A stretch of 64,000 bases of DNA from Modicisalibacter coralii (GCF_004117855.1 NZ_QWBW01000020.1:1-64000); one strand, 5' to 3'; counted from the stretch's first letter, positions 1 to 8,086 are shown. The notes: generated from the letters alone by a model not told the origin. Made by a program: numbers and translations.

Positions 1-260
1 CATCACCGCCTTGTTCGACGGCTGCGGCTGGTTGATCAGGTTGTTGTAGCGCAGGTCGTAGGTATCGATGAACGGCACCGTCTCGAGACGCTTCTCGAGA
101 CGTTCGATCTCGGCCTTGAGTTCGGCGATCCGCGCCGGATTGCGCAGCACCGGATCCTTGCGTTCCTCCTCCTCGAGGGCCGCCACGGCCTCGCGCAGAG
201 CGCGCCGGATCGGGGCGCGCATGGCGATGCGCCGGGCCTGGGCCTGACGCATCGAGCGCA
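1..260. repeat. Left arm of a perfect inverted repeat (copy of yeaH interior)
   Basis: Bases 1-260 are the exact reverse complement of bases 342-601: base i pairs with base 602-i, and the match stops at base 261. The two 260-bp arms are separated by an 81-bp spacer (261-341) that reads in frame as yeaH. The right arm is normal yeaH coding sequence, so the left arm is the foreign piece: it replaces whatever should precede codon 1 of the visible yeaH fragment. A 7-bp hairpin (251-257 with 268-274) sits at the breakpoint, as expected for fold-back template switching. An assembly or library artefact at a contig end is the likeliest cause; a genuine inverted duplication is possible. Confidence 0.9.
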
Positions 261-1126
261 AGCAACTGCTCGATCTCGATGAGGTGCGGCCGGTGCGCGC
301 GGGTATCGCCCGCGACGGGGTCCCGGCACGCATCAACATCGTGCGCTCGATGCGTCAGGCCCAGGCCCGGCGCATCGCCATGCGCGCCCCGATCCGGCGC
401 GCTCTGCGCGAGGCCGTGGCGGCCCTCGAGGAGGAGGAACGCAAGGATCCGGTGCTGCGCAATCCGGCGCGGATCGCCGAACTCAAGGCCGAGATCGAAC
501 GTCTCGAGAAGCGTCTCGAGACGGTGCCGTTCATCGATACCTACGACCTGCGCTACAACAACCTGATCAACCAGCCGCAGCCGTCGAACAAGGCGGTGAT
601 GTTCTGCGTGATGGACGTCTCGGGGTCGATGACCCAGGCGCACAAGGACATCGCCAAGCGCTTCTTCCTGCTGCTCTACCTGTTCCTCGAGCGCAACTAC
701 GAAAAGGTCGAGCTGGTCTTCGTGCGTCATCACACCGCCGCCAAGGAGGTCGACGAGGAGGAGTTCTTCTACTCCCGGGAGACCGGCGGGACCATCGTCT
801 CCAGTGCCCTGACGCTGGTCGACGAGATCGTTCGCGACCGCTATCCGGCGAGTCAGTGGAATCTCTACGTGGCCCAGGCCTCGGATGGCGACAACTGGGA
901 CGACGATTCCACGACCTGCCGGGAGCTGCTGGTCAAGTCGCTGATGCCGCGCCTGCAGTACTTCACCTACGTCGAGATCACGCCCCACGCCCACCAGGCG
1001 CTGTGGGAGGAGTACGAGAGCGTGCAGGCCGAGTTTCCGCAGCGCTTCGCCATGCGGCAGATCGTCGAGGCCGGGGACATCTATCCGGTGTTCCGTGAAC
1101 TCTTCCGGCGCCGCGCCGAGCAGTGA
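261..1126 (+). CDS. yeaH: YeaH/DUF444 family protein (5'-truncated)
   Basis: C-terminal two thirds of a YeaH-type DUF444 protein, open from base 263 in frame, about 287 residues visible against roughly 425 in the family. The VWA-like core is clear: [10 protein letters not shown] (MIDAS-type DxSGS), [35 protein letters not shown], and the family ending [10 protein letters not shown]. YeaH works with the kinase YeaG/PrkA and YcgB/SpoVR in sustained nitrogen starvation and stationary phase in enterics. The neighbour 23 bp downstream is spoVR, which fits that group; yeaG would be expected to the left. The N-terminus is lost to the inverted repeat at 1-260, so no start codon is assigned. Confidence 0.92.
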
Positions 1127-1148
1127 ATTCGGCCCAGGAGGCAGCATC

Positions 1149-2699
1149 ATGACCCGACGCACCCCGATCGCCACCGGTTCGGACTGGAACTTCGAGACGC
1201 TCACGGCCTACGAGCGGGAGATCGCCCGCCTGGCCGACGAGTATCGCCTGGATACCTATCCCAACCAGATCGAGATCATCACCTCGGAACAGATGATGGA
1301 CGCCTATGCCAGCGTGGGCATGCCGATCGGCTATCACCACTGGTCGTTCGGCAAGCAGTTCCTGGCGGTGGAGCAGGCCTACCGGCGCGGTCAGATGGGG
1401 CTCGCCTACGAGCTGGTGATCAACTCCGATCCCTGCATCGCCTATCTCATGGAAGAGAACACCCTGATGATGCAGATATTGGTCATGGCGCACGCCTGCT
1501 ATGGCCACAACTCCTTCTTCAAGGGCAACTACCTGTTCCGAACCTGGACCGACGCCTCGGCGATCGTCGACTACCTGGTGTTCGCCCGCAAGTACGTCTC
1601 CGAATGCGAGGAACGTCACGGCGTCACCGCCGTGGAGCAACTGCTCGACGCCTGTCACGCGCTGCAGAACTATGGGGTCGACCGCTACAAGCGCCCGTCG
1701 CCGATCTCCGCCGAGGAGGAGGCGCGGCGTCAGGCGGAACGCGCCGAGTACCTGCAGTCGCAGGTCAACCTGCTGTGGCGCACGATTCCCGATACCGCCT
1801 CCGCCCTCGGCCCCGAGCACGACGACGGGGACGACCCGCTGGGCCTGCACCGCCACGGGCGCTACCCGGCGGAGCCGCAGGAGAACCTGCTCTACTTCAT
1901 CGAGAAGAACGCGCCGCTGCTCGAGCCCTGGCAGCGCGAGATCGTGCGCATCGTCAGAAAGCTTGCCCAGTATTTCTATCCCCAGCGCCAGACCCAGGTG
2001 ATGAACGAGGGCTGGGCGACCTTCTGGCACTACACCATCATGAATCGGCTGTTCGACGAAGGGCTGGTGGACGAGGGGGTGATTCTCGAATTCCTGCAGT
2101 CGCATACCGCCGTGGTCAGCCAGCAGGGCTTCGACAGTCCCTACTTCAACGGCATCAATCCCTATGCGCTGGGCTTCGCGATGTTCACCGACATCAAGCG
2201 CATCTGCCAGGAACCCACCGCCGAGGACCGCGAGTGGTTTCCCGACATGGCCGGCAGCGACTGGCTGGAGACGCTGCATTTCGCGATGCGCAACTTCAAG
2301 GACGAGTCGTTCATCCAGCAGTTCCTGTCACCCAAGGTGATCCGCGATCTCAAGCTGTTCTCGCTGGTCGACGACGATCAGGACGAGATGCTGACCATCG
2401 AGGCGATCCACGACGAAGACGGCTACCGGCGCATTCGCGAGGCGCTGTCCACGCAGTATGCGCTGTCGGTGCGCGAGCCCAACATCCAGGTCTGGGAGGC
2501 CGACATTCGTGGCGATCGCTCGCTGACGCTGCATCACGTGCAGGACCGTCGGCGGCCGCTGGCCAAGAGCGTCTATCCGGTGCTGCGTCACCTGCACCAG
2601 TTGTGGGGGTTCCCGATCAAGCTGCTGTCGATGGAGGGCGAGGAGGTCGTGCGGCGCTATCAGTGGCCACTGCCGGCGGATCTCGAGACGCGCGCCTGA
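1149..2699 (+). CDS. spoVR: SpoVR family protein (YcgB)
   Basis: 516-residue SpoVR/YcgB protein, close to the E. coli YcgB length (about 510). The ATG at 1149 is preceded by AGGAGG at 1137 with good spacing; the longer open frame starting inside yeaH lacks this. Typical family stretches are visible, including HACYGHNSFFKGNYLF near residue 115 and NEGWATFWHYTIMN near residue 285, both rich in His/Glu/Trp. The biochemical function of SpoVR proteins is unknown; the family is linked to spore cortex formation in Bacillus and to the yeaGH stress group in proteobacteria. Co-directional with yeaH and probably co-transcribed. Confidence 0.95.
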   Translation: MTRRTPIATGSDWNFETLTAYEREIARLADEYRLDTYPNQIEIITSEQMMDAYASVGMPIGYHHWSFGKQFLAVEQAYRRGQMGLAYELVINSDPCIAYLMEENTLMMQILVMAHACYGHNSFFKGNYLFRTWTDASAIVDYLVFARKYVSECEERHGVTAVEQLLDACHALQNYGVDRYKRPSPISAEEEARRQAERAEYLQSQVNLLWRTIPDTASALGPEHDDGDDPLGLHRHGRYPAEPQENLLYFIEKNAPLLEPWQREIVRIVRKLAQYFYPQRQTQVMNEGWATFWHYTIMNRLFDEGLVDEGVILEFLQSHTAVVSQQGFDSPYFNGINPYALGFAMFTDIKRICQEPTAEDREWFPDMAGSDWLETLHFAMRNFKDESFIQQFLSPKVIRDLKLFSLVDDDQDEMLTIEAIHDEDGYRRIREALSTQYALSVREPNIQVWEADIRGDRSLTLHHVQDRRRPLAKSVYPVLRHLHQLWGFPIKLLSMEGEEVVRRYQWPLPADLETRA

Positions 2700-2783
2700 C
2701 GCCCGCGCTCCGCGTCAAATGGGGCGGGCAGGGTAGCGGATGGGCGAGACAACGGCAGAAGAGGGATAGTCAGTGGGGAGAGA

Positions 2784-2817
2784 GGACGGCACGTCGCACT
2801 GAAGTGGCGTGCCGTCC
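2784..2817. terminator. Hairpin between spoVR and the HiPIP gene
   Basis: A perfect 10-bp inverted repeat (GGACGGCACG at 2784-2793, CGTGCCGTCC at 2808-2817) whose loop can extend the stem through CACT/AGTG. It lies between convergent genes, 85 bp after spoVR and 8 bp after the HiPIP stop, so it could end both transcripts. There is no long T-run on either side, so intrinsic termination is inferred from position and stem strength. Confidence 0.5.
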
Positions 2818-2824
2818 CGTGTGC

Positions 2825-3139
2825 TCAGCCTTTCTTGGTCCAGGACTGGCACCAGCCTTCCGGGGCGACGCTGTTCTGCGGGAACAACTGGCAACCGTTG
2901 TTGGCGTCCTTGAAGAACATGCAGTTGGCGCACGTCTCGCCCTTCGAGTAGGCCGGGTTGTCACTCGCCTGGCTGGCCTCGGTCACGTAGTGCAGGGCCT
3001 TGGCCTGCGGGTTGTTCGGGTCCAGCGGCGGCAGGTCCTGGGCGAAGGCGCGCTGCGAGAGGATGCCGGCTCCCAGGGGCAGGGCGGCGAGTCCCAGCAG
3101 GCTATGGCGCATGAAGTCGCGACGACTCTGATTGGCCAT
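2825..3139 (-). CDS. High-potential iron-sulfur protein (HiPIP), Tat-exported
   Basis: 104-residue precursor of a HiPIP, a periplasmic one-electron carrier with a [4Fe-4S] 3+/2+ cluster. Residues 5-9 (SRRDF) followed by a hydrophobic stretch form a twin-arginine signal, as expected for a cofactor loaded before export; cleavage is likely near AFA/Q at residue 33-34. The mature part has exactly the four cluster cysteines at C70, C73, C83 and C97 in the order CANC...GCQ...WCQ, with the aromatic FF after the first pair. GAGGAG precedes the ATG. In halophilic and purple proteobacteria HiPIPs shuttle electrons to reaction centres or terminal oxidases; the partner here is not visible. Confidence 0.95.
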   Translation of the reverse strand: MANQSRRDFMRHSLLGLAALPLGAGILSQRAFAQDLPPLDPNNPQAKALHYVTEASQASDNPAYSKGETCANCMFFKDANNGCQLFPQNSVAPEGWCQSWTKKG

Positions 3140-3304
3140 GGTGTCTCCTCGTTTCTGGCTGTCGATCAGGCCGCCTCGGCGTTGTCACGCCTCGGTGGCG
3201 TTGTCAGGTTTTGTCACGGTCGGGCGATGCCCCGTCGATGGTCGGTCGCCGGGGCTCGACGACATCGAGCGTAAAACATCGTCCTTCATTAGCCTAGTAG
3301 AAAG

Positions 3305-3336
3305 TGTATACAGAAAACCAGGATAAAATGTATACA
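3305..3336. promoter_or_regulatory. Pair of TGTATACA palindromes between HiPIP and ogt
   Basis: Two identical 8-bp palindromes, TGTATACA at 3305-3312 and again at 3329-3336, 24 bp apart start to start, in the divergent region between the HiPIP gene and ogt. A -10-like GATAAAAT (3322-3329) lies between them. This looks like a two-site operator for a dimeric repressor (several GntR-type regulators bind TGTATACA-like sites), but no such regulator is encoded nearby, so the assignment is inference. Confidence 0.45.
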
Positions 3337-3382
3337 GTCGCGACAAGGGATATCGATCGCGACTCGCCATCGAGGAGGGCGC

Positions 3383-3844
3383 ATGCGTTTCACCACCTTC
3401 ACCACGCCATTCGGCGAATGGTTGCTGGCCGGCGATGCCCAGGGCCTGCGGCACCTGCGCTTCGATGCCACCCATCGGGACGCGGAATGGTCGCGCGACG
3501 ATGCGTCGCTGGCGCCGGCACGCGATGAGATTCTCGCCTATCTCGACGGGCGTCGGCGCCATTTCGACATCGATGTCGCCCCGCAGGGCAGCGAGGCCCA
3601 GCGCGAGGTCTGGGCGGCCGTGATGCGCATTCCCTACGCGGCGACCCGCACCTATGGCGATCTGGCCCGACGGCTGGGCGACGACAAGGCGGTGATCGCC
3701 GTGACCGGCGCCGTCGCCGCCAATCCCTTGCCGGTGCTGGTGCCCTGTCATCGCGTGGTCACGGCCAGTGGCCCGGGGAGCTATCAGGGCGGCGAGGCTC
3801 TCAAGCGTCGTCTCCTCGAACTGGAGGCGGCGCCCGGCGCGTGA
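3383..3844 (+). CDS. ogt: Methylated-DNA--protein-cysteine S-methyltransferase
   Basis: 153-residue suicide alkyltransferase that moves the alkyl group from O6-alkylguanine (or O4-alkylthymine) in DNA to its own cysteine. The C-terminal active-site motif is intact: PCHRVV with the acceptor C122, preceded by the YGDLARRLG helix-turn-helix region and followed by the Asn/Gly-rich tail (GSYQGGEALKRRLLELE). The N-terminal half is a short Ogt-type ribonuclease-H-like domain; there is no Ada regulatory domain. GAGGAGG precedes the ATG. Single gene, divergent from the HiPIP gene. Confidence 0.95.
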   Translation: MRFTTFTTPFGEWLLAGDAQGLRHLRFDATHRDAEWSRDDASLAPARDEILAYLDGRRRHFDIDVAPQGSEAQREVWAAVMRIPYAATRTYGDLARRLGDDKAVIAVTGAVAANPLPVLVPCHRVVTASGPGSYQGGEALKRRLLELEAAPGA

Positions 3845-3935
3845 CGCCACTGCCTCGCGAACCTCGGCGCTGATATACTCCCGGCAGTCGTGAGCCCCGG
3901 CTCACCGAGCGCACGCTGGTAGCGAGGAGAACCCG

Positions 3936-4211
3936 ATGCAGAACGCCGTGATTCTGATCAACGCCGAAAAGGGCCAGATCAAGGCCGTCGCCGAGAAACT
4001 GGCCGAGGTCGATGGCATCAGCGAAGTCTATTCCACCTGCGGTCGCTACGATCTGGTGGCCATCGCCCGGACCCGGGATTTCGAGAGCCTCGCCACGCTG
4101 GTCACCGAGCGTCTGATCAAGGTCGAGGGGATCCGCGAGACCGAGACGCTCAACGCCCTGCAGGTCCACTCCCGGCACGACCTGGAGACGATGTTCAGCG
4201 TCGGGCTCTGA
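3936..4211 (+). CDS. Stand-alone Lrp/AsnC ligand-binding (RAM) domain protein
   Basis: 91 residues that correspond only to the C-terminal RAM domain of Lrp/AsnC regulators: the alternating beta/alpha pattern VILINAEKG...VAEKLAEVDGISEVYSTCGRYDLVAI...LVTERLIKVEGIRETETL is the typical ferredoxin-like fold with the G-x-x-D-hydrophobic signature. The helix-turn-helix half is absent and there is no room for it upstream, because a good ribosome site (GAGGAG) sits just before the ATG. Known proteins of this type bind amino acids as oligomers and may modulate full-length Lrp members. A TATACT -10-like element lies about 65 bp upstream. Confidence 0.9.
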   Translation: MQNAVILINAEKGQIKAVAEKLAEVDGISEVYSTCGRYDLVAIARTRDFESLATLVTERLIKVEGIRETETLNALQVHSRHDLETMFSVGL

Positions 4212-4253
4212 GCGCGTGATGCGAATCCTTGTCGACCCATTGTCACCCCGTCG

Positions 4254-5045
4254 ATGCCACGTCGCCGGGGGGATCTCGTGATCGACGCCGTCATGGACGT
4301 CCTCGGTCGCGGGGCCCGCAAGCTGGGTATCTCGCTGGCCTTCGTGGTGGTCGCCAGCGGGCTCTGGTACTGGCAGGAGCGCGATGTCCGCGAGCGGCTG
4401 CTGCGCGTGGGGGCGCTATGGGTCGGCTATCAGTTGCGCCCGGTGAGGGACGACGCTTACATCGGCGAGCGCCCCGGCTTCCGCCGCGACTGGCGCGCCT
4501 TGTGGCCGGTCGCCCCGGACGACTACCTGGGCAGCGGCTACGATCGCGGCCACCTGGCCCCCAACTACGCCATCGCCGCCAACTACGGGCGCCAGGCCCA
4601 GCGCGACACCTTCCTGATGTCGAACATCGCGCCGCAACGGCCGAACCTCAACCGGCGGCTCTGGCAACGCCTGGAAGAGGTGGTGATCGACGACTTCGCG
4701 CCGCGCTTCGGCACCTTGCAGGTGATCGACGGGCCGATCTACGCCGAGCCCTGGTACCGCGGGGCGCTGCGCCGGGTGGGCTTCGTCGAGATTCCGCAGG
4801 CCTTCTACAAGATCGTCGTCGTGCCGGGACCGCACCCGCGGGCGCTGGCCTTCGTCATGCCGCAAGAGGTGCGCGGCAACGAGCCCCTCGACCGTTACCT
4901 GGTGAGCATCGATCAGATCGAGGCGCGCACCGGGCTGGATTTTTTCCCCCAGCTGCCGGGGCCCGTCGAACACTCTCTGGAGTCGACGGTCGATACCCGG
5001 GGCTGGCACCTCGACAGCGTGGCACGGCAGCCGGCGCGCTTCTGA
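4254..5045 (+). CDS. DNA/RNA non-specific endonuclease, membrane-anchored or secreted
   Basis: 263-residue member of the beta-beta-alpha-metal (NUC1/Serratia nuclease) family. The catalytic signature is the stretch YDRGHLAPN near residue 100, with the general-base His in DRGH and the metal-ligand Asn downstream in NIAPQRPNLN. A single hydrophobic segment (LGISLAFVVVASGLWYW, about residues 23-40) precedes the domain and would act as an uncleaved anchor or a signal, placing the enzyme in the periplasm. The exact start is uncertain: ATG 4254, GTG 4278 (with GGGGGG upstream) and ATG 4293 are in frame. Likely role is scavenging or degradation of external nucleic acid. Confidence 0.88.
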   Translation: MPRRRGDLVIDAVMDVLGRGARKLGISLAFVVVASGLWYWQERDVRERLLRVGALWVGYQLRPVRDDAYIGERPGFRRDWRALWPVAPDDYLGSGYDRGHLAPNYAIAANYGRQAQRDTFLMSNIAPQRPNLNRRLWQRLEEVVIDDFAPRFGTLQVIDGPIYAEPWYRGALRRVGFVEIPQAFYKIVVVPGPHPRALAFVMPQEVRGNEPLDRYLVSIDQIEARTGLDFFPQLPGPVEHSLESTVDTRGWHLDSVARQPARF

Positions 5046-5098
5046 GGCTGACGCGCTCCACCGCCCACGACCCATGCGTGGACGGTCGAGTGCAGGCG

Positions 5099-6568
5099 TC
5101 AGAACGGGTAGGGCGGTGGGGCGTCCTTGATCGTCACCCATTGCCAGTGAGTGTACTGCTCCCAGTCGGCGGGGCCGCCGACGCTGGTGCCGTTCCCCGA
5201 GGCGCCGGTGCCGCCGAAGGGGTTGATCACCTCGTCGGCCACGGTCTGGTCATTGATGTGCAACAGCCCGGTGTGCAGGCGTTCGCCCAGCGCCATGGCG
5301 CGCCCCACCGAGGCCGAGATGATCCCGGCCGACAGGCCGTAATCGGTGTCGTTGACCCGGTCCACGGCCTCGTCGTCATCGTCGAAGGCAATGATGTTGG
5401 CGACCGGGCCGAACACTTCCTCCTCGAAGGCGCGCATGCCCGGGGTGACGTTGGAGAGTACCGTAGCCGCGTAGAACAGGCCGTCATGGGTGCCGCCGGC
5501 TTCGAGCGCCGCGCCGGCGGCGACCGAGTCGTCGACGATCGACTTGACGTGCTGCAACTGCGTGTCATCGATGATCGGGCCCAGCGCGACCTCGCCGGCG
5601 GCCGGGTCGCCCACCGGCAACTGGCGGGCCTTGTCGGCCAGGCGTCGTGTCAGTTCGTCGGCGATGCTGCGATGGACCAGGACGCGCCCGGTGGCCATGC
5701 AGATCTGCCCCTGGTGGAAATAGGCGCCGAAGGCGATCGCCGAGACCGCCAGATCGAGATCGGCATCCTCGCACACGATCAGGGCGTTCTTGCCGCCCAG
5801 TTCCAGCGAGACTTTCTTCAAGTGCTTGCCGGCCAGCTCGCCGATGCGCCGCCCGGCGGGCGTGGAGCCGGTGAAGGCGATCATCGGTACGCCGGGCGCC
5901 TCGACCAGTGCCTGTCCGGCATCGGCACCGCCGGGCAAGACATGCAGCAGGCCCTTGGGCAGGCCGGCGGCGTGCAGGACCTCGGCAATGGCGAAGCCGC
6001 CGGCGAAGGGTGTGCGCGGGTCCGGCTTGAGCACCACCGCGTTACCCACCGCCAGGGCCGGCGCCACCGAGCGTAGCGAGAGCACCAGTGGGAAGTTGAA
6101 CGGCGAAATCACGCCGATCACGCCCAAGGGCAGGCGGCGTGCCAGACTCAGGCGTCCCGGGGCGCTGGGCAGCACCTGGCCGCAGGCCTCGAGCGGCATC
6201 GCCGCGGCGCGTTGCAGCAGCACGACCGCTTCGTTGACCTCGTGACGACCCTTGGCGAGGATGCCGCCCGTCTCGCGGGCGATCAGTCTCGCCACCGTAT
6301 CCGCCTGTTCCTGAAGGAGGGCGGCGGCGCGATGGAACACCGCTGCCCGCTCGCGGGGTGGGGTCGCCGCCCAGTCGCGCTGAGCGTCACGGGCACGGGT
6401 CACGGCGCGGGTCACCGCCTCGGGGCCGGCCTTGCCGACACGATGCAACGGCTGGCCGGAGGCCGGCTCGATCACCTCAAGGGAGTCGGGGGCGTCTATC
6501 CAGTCGCCGTCGAAGAGCTTGTCTCGCCAGGTCTCGGCCTGGGCCAGGGGAGTCGTCGAAAGGGGCAT
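5099..6568 (-). CDS. Aldehyde dehydrogenase, benzaldehyde/vanillin (aromatic) type
   Basis: 489-residue NAD(P)-dependent aldehyde dehydrogenase. Catalytic Cys290 lies in GQICMATG and the general base Glu256 in LELGGKN; the nucleotide-binding FTGSTPAGR and the SPFNFPLVLS loop are present. FHQGQICMATGR and GASGNGTSVGGPADWEQYTHWQW resemble benzaldehyde, vanillin and salicylaldehyde dehydrogenases. Its start lies 29 bp downstream of an SDR gene like coniferyl-alcohol dehydrogenase, so together they could oxidise an aromatic alcohol through the aldehyde to the acid. Substrate is inferred from family and context; a broad-specificity aromatic aldehyde dehydrogenase is the safe call. Confidence 0.85.
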   Translation of the reverse strand: MPLSTTPLAQAETWRDKLFDGDWIDAPDSLEVIEPASGQPLHRVGKAGPEAVTRAVTRARDAQRDWAATPPRERAAVFHRAAALLQEQADTVARLIARETGGILAKGRHEVNEAVVLLQRAAAMPLEACGQVLPSAPGRLSLARRLPLGVIGVISPFNFPLVLSLRSVAPALAVGNAVVLKPDPRTPFAGGFAIAEVLHAAGLPKGLLHVLPGGADAGQALVEAPGVPMIAFTGSTPAGRRIGELAGKHLKKVSLELGGKNALIVCEDADLDLAVSAIAFGAYFHQGQICMATGRVLVHRSIADELTRRLADKARQLPVGDPAAGEVALGPIIDDTQLQHVKSIVDDSVAAGAALEAGGTHDGLFYAATVLSNVTPGMRAFEEEVFGPVANIIAFDDDDEAVDRVNDTDYGLSAGIISASVGRAMALGERLHTGLLHINDQTVADEVINPFGGTGASGNGTSVGGPADWEQYTHWQWVTIKDAPPPYPF

Positions 6569-6597
6569 GTCTTGTCCTCGACAATGGAAAAAGCGTG

Positions 6598-7365
6598 TCA
6601 GATGGCGGTGGCCGCCAGGCCACCATCCACCGGCAGATTGACGCCATTGATCCAGCGTGCCGCGTCGCTGGCCAGGAACACGATGGCTTCGGCGACCTCG
6701 TCGGCATAGGCCGGGCGTTTCATCTTGGCCGCATCGGCTTGCACCCGCTCTTCGCCCAGCATGGTCACGAAGTCATCCAGGATGGGAGTGAAGACCGGGC
6801 CCGGCGCGACGCTGTTGACCCGCACGTCGTGCTCGGCGAACCAGTCCTGCGAGCGGCGCGCGCTCCACACGATCAAGGCTTCCTTGAAGTACTGATAACA
6901 GGTCTCCCGGGCGACGGGATGGTCGTCGAGCCAACGCTCGCCGGCCGCGAAATCCGGAGTCTCCGCCAGCTCGCGGTGCAGGGCCAGGCGGTCGGGCCAT
7001 TCGGCGCCAAGGATGGAGGCGACGTTGACGATGCTTCCACCGGACGCGATGCGCGGCAGCAGCGCCTGGCTGAGATGCCTCACCCCCAGGTAATTGACCC
7101 GCGCGACCGTTGCCGCCGGCGCCGTGCCGGGGACGCCGGCGATGTTGGCCAGGGCATCGATGCGCTCGGGCAAGCGTGCCACCAGGGCGTCGATCGCCTC
7201 GGGGTCGGCGAGATCGGCCTGATGGAACGCATCCAGGGACTGGGCGGCCGGGTTGCGATCCACGCCGATGACGCGGGCGCCGTGGAACCGTGCCAGACGC
7301 GCGACCTCTCCACCGATGCCGGAGGCGACGCCGGTCACCACCAGGGTCTTGCCGAACAGGTTCAT
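6598..7365 (-). CDS. SDR family oxidoreductase, coniferyl-alcohol dehydrogenase-like
   Basis: 255-residue classical short-chain dehydrogenase. The Rossmann glycine motif TGVASGIGG starts at residue 11, the acidic D36 (VIGVDRN) suggests NAD preference, NIAGVPG is the conserved NAG-type element, and the catalytic residues are S117, Y157 and K161 (YQYFK). The closest families I recognise are coniferyl-alcohol and 3-alpha-hydroxysteroid dehydrogenases, which share the same wide substrate-loop spacing. The ATG at 7365 is preceded by GGAGA; longer open sequence upstream has no ribosome site and runs into the marR tail. Second gene of a marR-SDR-ALDH operon. Confidence 0.85.
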   Translation of the reverse strand: MNLFGKTLVVTGVASGIGGEVARLARFHGARVIGVDRNPAAQSLDAFHQADLADPEAIDALVARLPERIDALANIAGVPGTAPAATVARVNYLGVRHLSQALLPRIASGGSIVNVASILGAEWPDRLALHRELAETPDFAAGERWLDDHPVARETCYQYFKEALIVWSARRSQDWFAEHDVRVNSVAPGPVFTPILDDFVTMLGEERVQADAAKMKRPAYADEVAEAIVFLASDAARWINGVNLPVDGGLAATAI

Positions 7366-7429
7366 GAGAGGGTCTCCTTGTCGGGTAAGTTCGGGACGGC
7401 TCGGAAGGCGAGGATGCCGGTGCCCCTGG

Positions 7430-7840
7430 CTAGCTGCCGGGCGAGAGCCGGTCCTCGAGACGCTGCAGGACATCGAGCAGCGTCTGGCCCTCGTCGCCGA
7501 GGCGTTCCATGAGCCGCGCTTCCAGCCGCTGCACGGCCTGTTCGGCCTGGGCGATCAGGGCATGGCCCGACGGGGTCAGATGCAGGTGCTGCCGGCGTCG
7601 ATCCCGACGGCCGCGTACCTGCTGCAAGAGCTCCCGGCTGGCCAGGCGCGCCGTCACGGGCGTCAGGTTGGGCGGGTAGACATCGAGCAGCTCGGCCAGT
7701 TGGCGTTGCGTGATACCGGGGTTGGCGTCGGCCAGTAACAGTATCGAAAACTCCACCGGCTTGAGCTCGAAGGCGTTCAGGCATGCCTGGGTCTGGCGCC
7801 GAACCAGCAGTTCGCTGCGTGTCAGGCGATAGCCGACCAA
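7430..7840 (-). CDS. MarR family transcriptional regulator
   Basis: Winged-helix MarR regulator of about 136 residues: ITQRQLAELLDVYPPNLTPVTARLASRELLQQVRGRRDRRRQHLHLTPSGHAL is the usual HTH plus wing (Asp-Arg in RRDRRR), flanked by dimerisation helices. It leads the operon with the SDR and aldehyde dehydrogenase genes and probably represses it in the absence of an aromatic ligand. The start is uncertain. The only usual start codon in frame is the TTG at 7840, without a clear ribosome site, yet the frame stays open and protein-like (DQRRLTRLVGYRL) further upstream, so the true N-terminus may be a few residues longer through a rare start. Confidence 0.85.
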   Translation of the reverse strand: MVGYRLTRSELLVRRQTQACLNAFELKPVEFSILLLADANPGITQRQLAELLDVYPPNLTPVTARLASRELLQQVRGRRDRRRQHLHLTPSGHALIAQAEQAVQRLEARLMERLGDEGQTLLDVLQRLEDRLSPGS

Positions 7841-8032
7841 GCGGGTCAGGCGTCGTTGATCGATCGGGGGTTCCGGTTCTCGTGTGTCGTGGATAACGGG
7901 TGTCTCCGTGTACCGCTCGCCACGCGTGACGGCGTTGCGCGGGGCCGTGAGGTCGGTGTGGCATGGCGTGAACTCGTCTCTTGTCTTGTTATTGCCCTCG
8001 AGGAGGGGAGTTGCTTGATGGGTTCGACATTC

Positions 8033-8086
8033 AAGTTAGCAGGCAGGTAATTACTCTCAATAATCATTATGTCTAATAACTATTAT
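8033..8086 (-). promoter_or_regulatory. AT-rich promoter/operator region upstream of marR
   Basis: An unusually AT-rich island in high-GC surroundings. It contains the perfect palindrome ATAATCATTAT (8060-8070) and a near copy, ATAACTATTAT (8076-8086). On the minus strand TTGAGA (8060-8055) and TAACTT (8038-8033) are 16 bp apart, giving a plausible promoter overlapped by the palindromes. This is where a MarR autorepressor of the marR-SDR-ALDH operon would bind. No binding evidence exists; the call rests on position and symmetry. Confidence 0.45.

Noticed and set aside
978-2279. Long open frame antisense to spoVR (433 codons)
   Set aside because: It is the mirror of a conserved gene, has no ribosome site, and has the Val/Leu/His/Gln-rich composition typical of antisense frames in GC-rich DNA.
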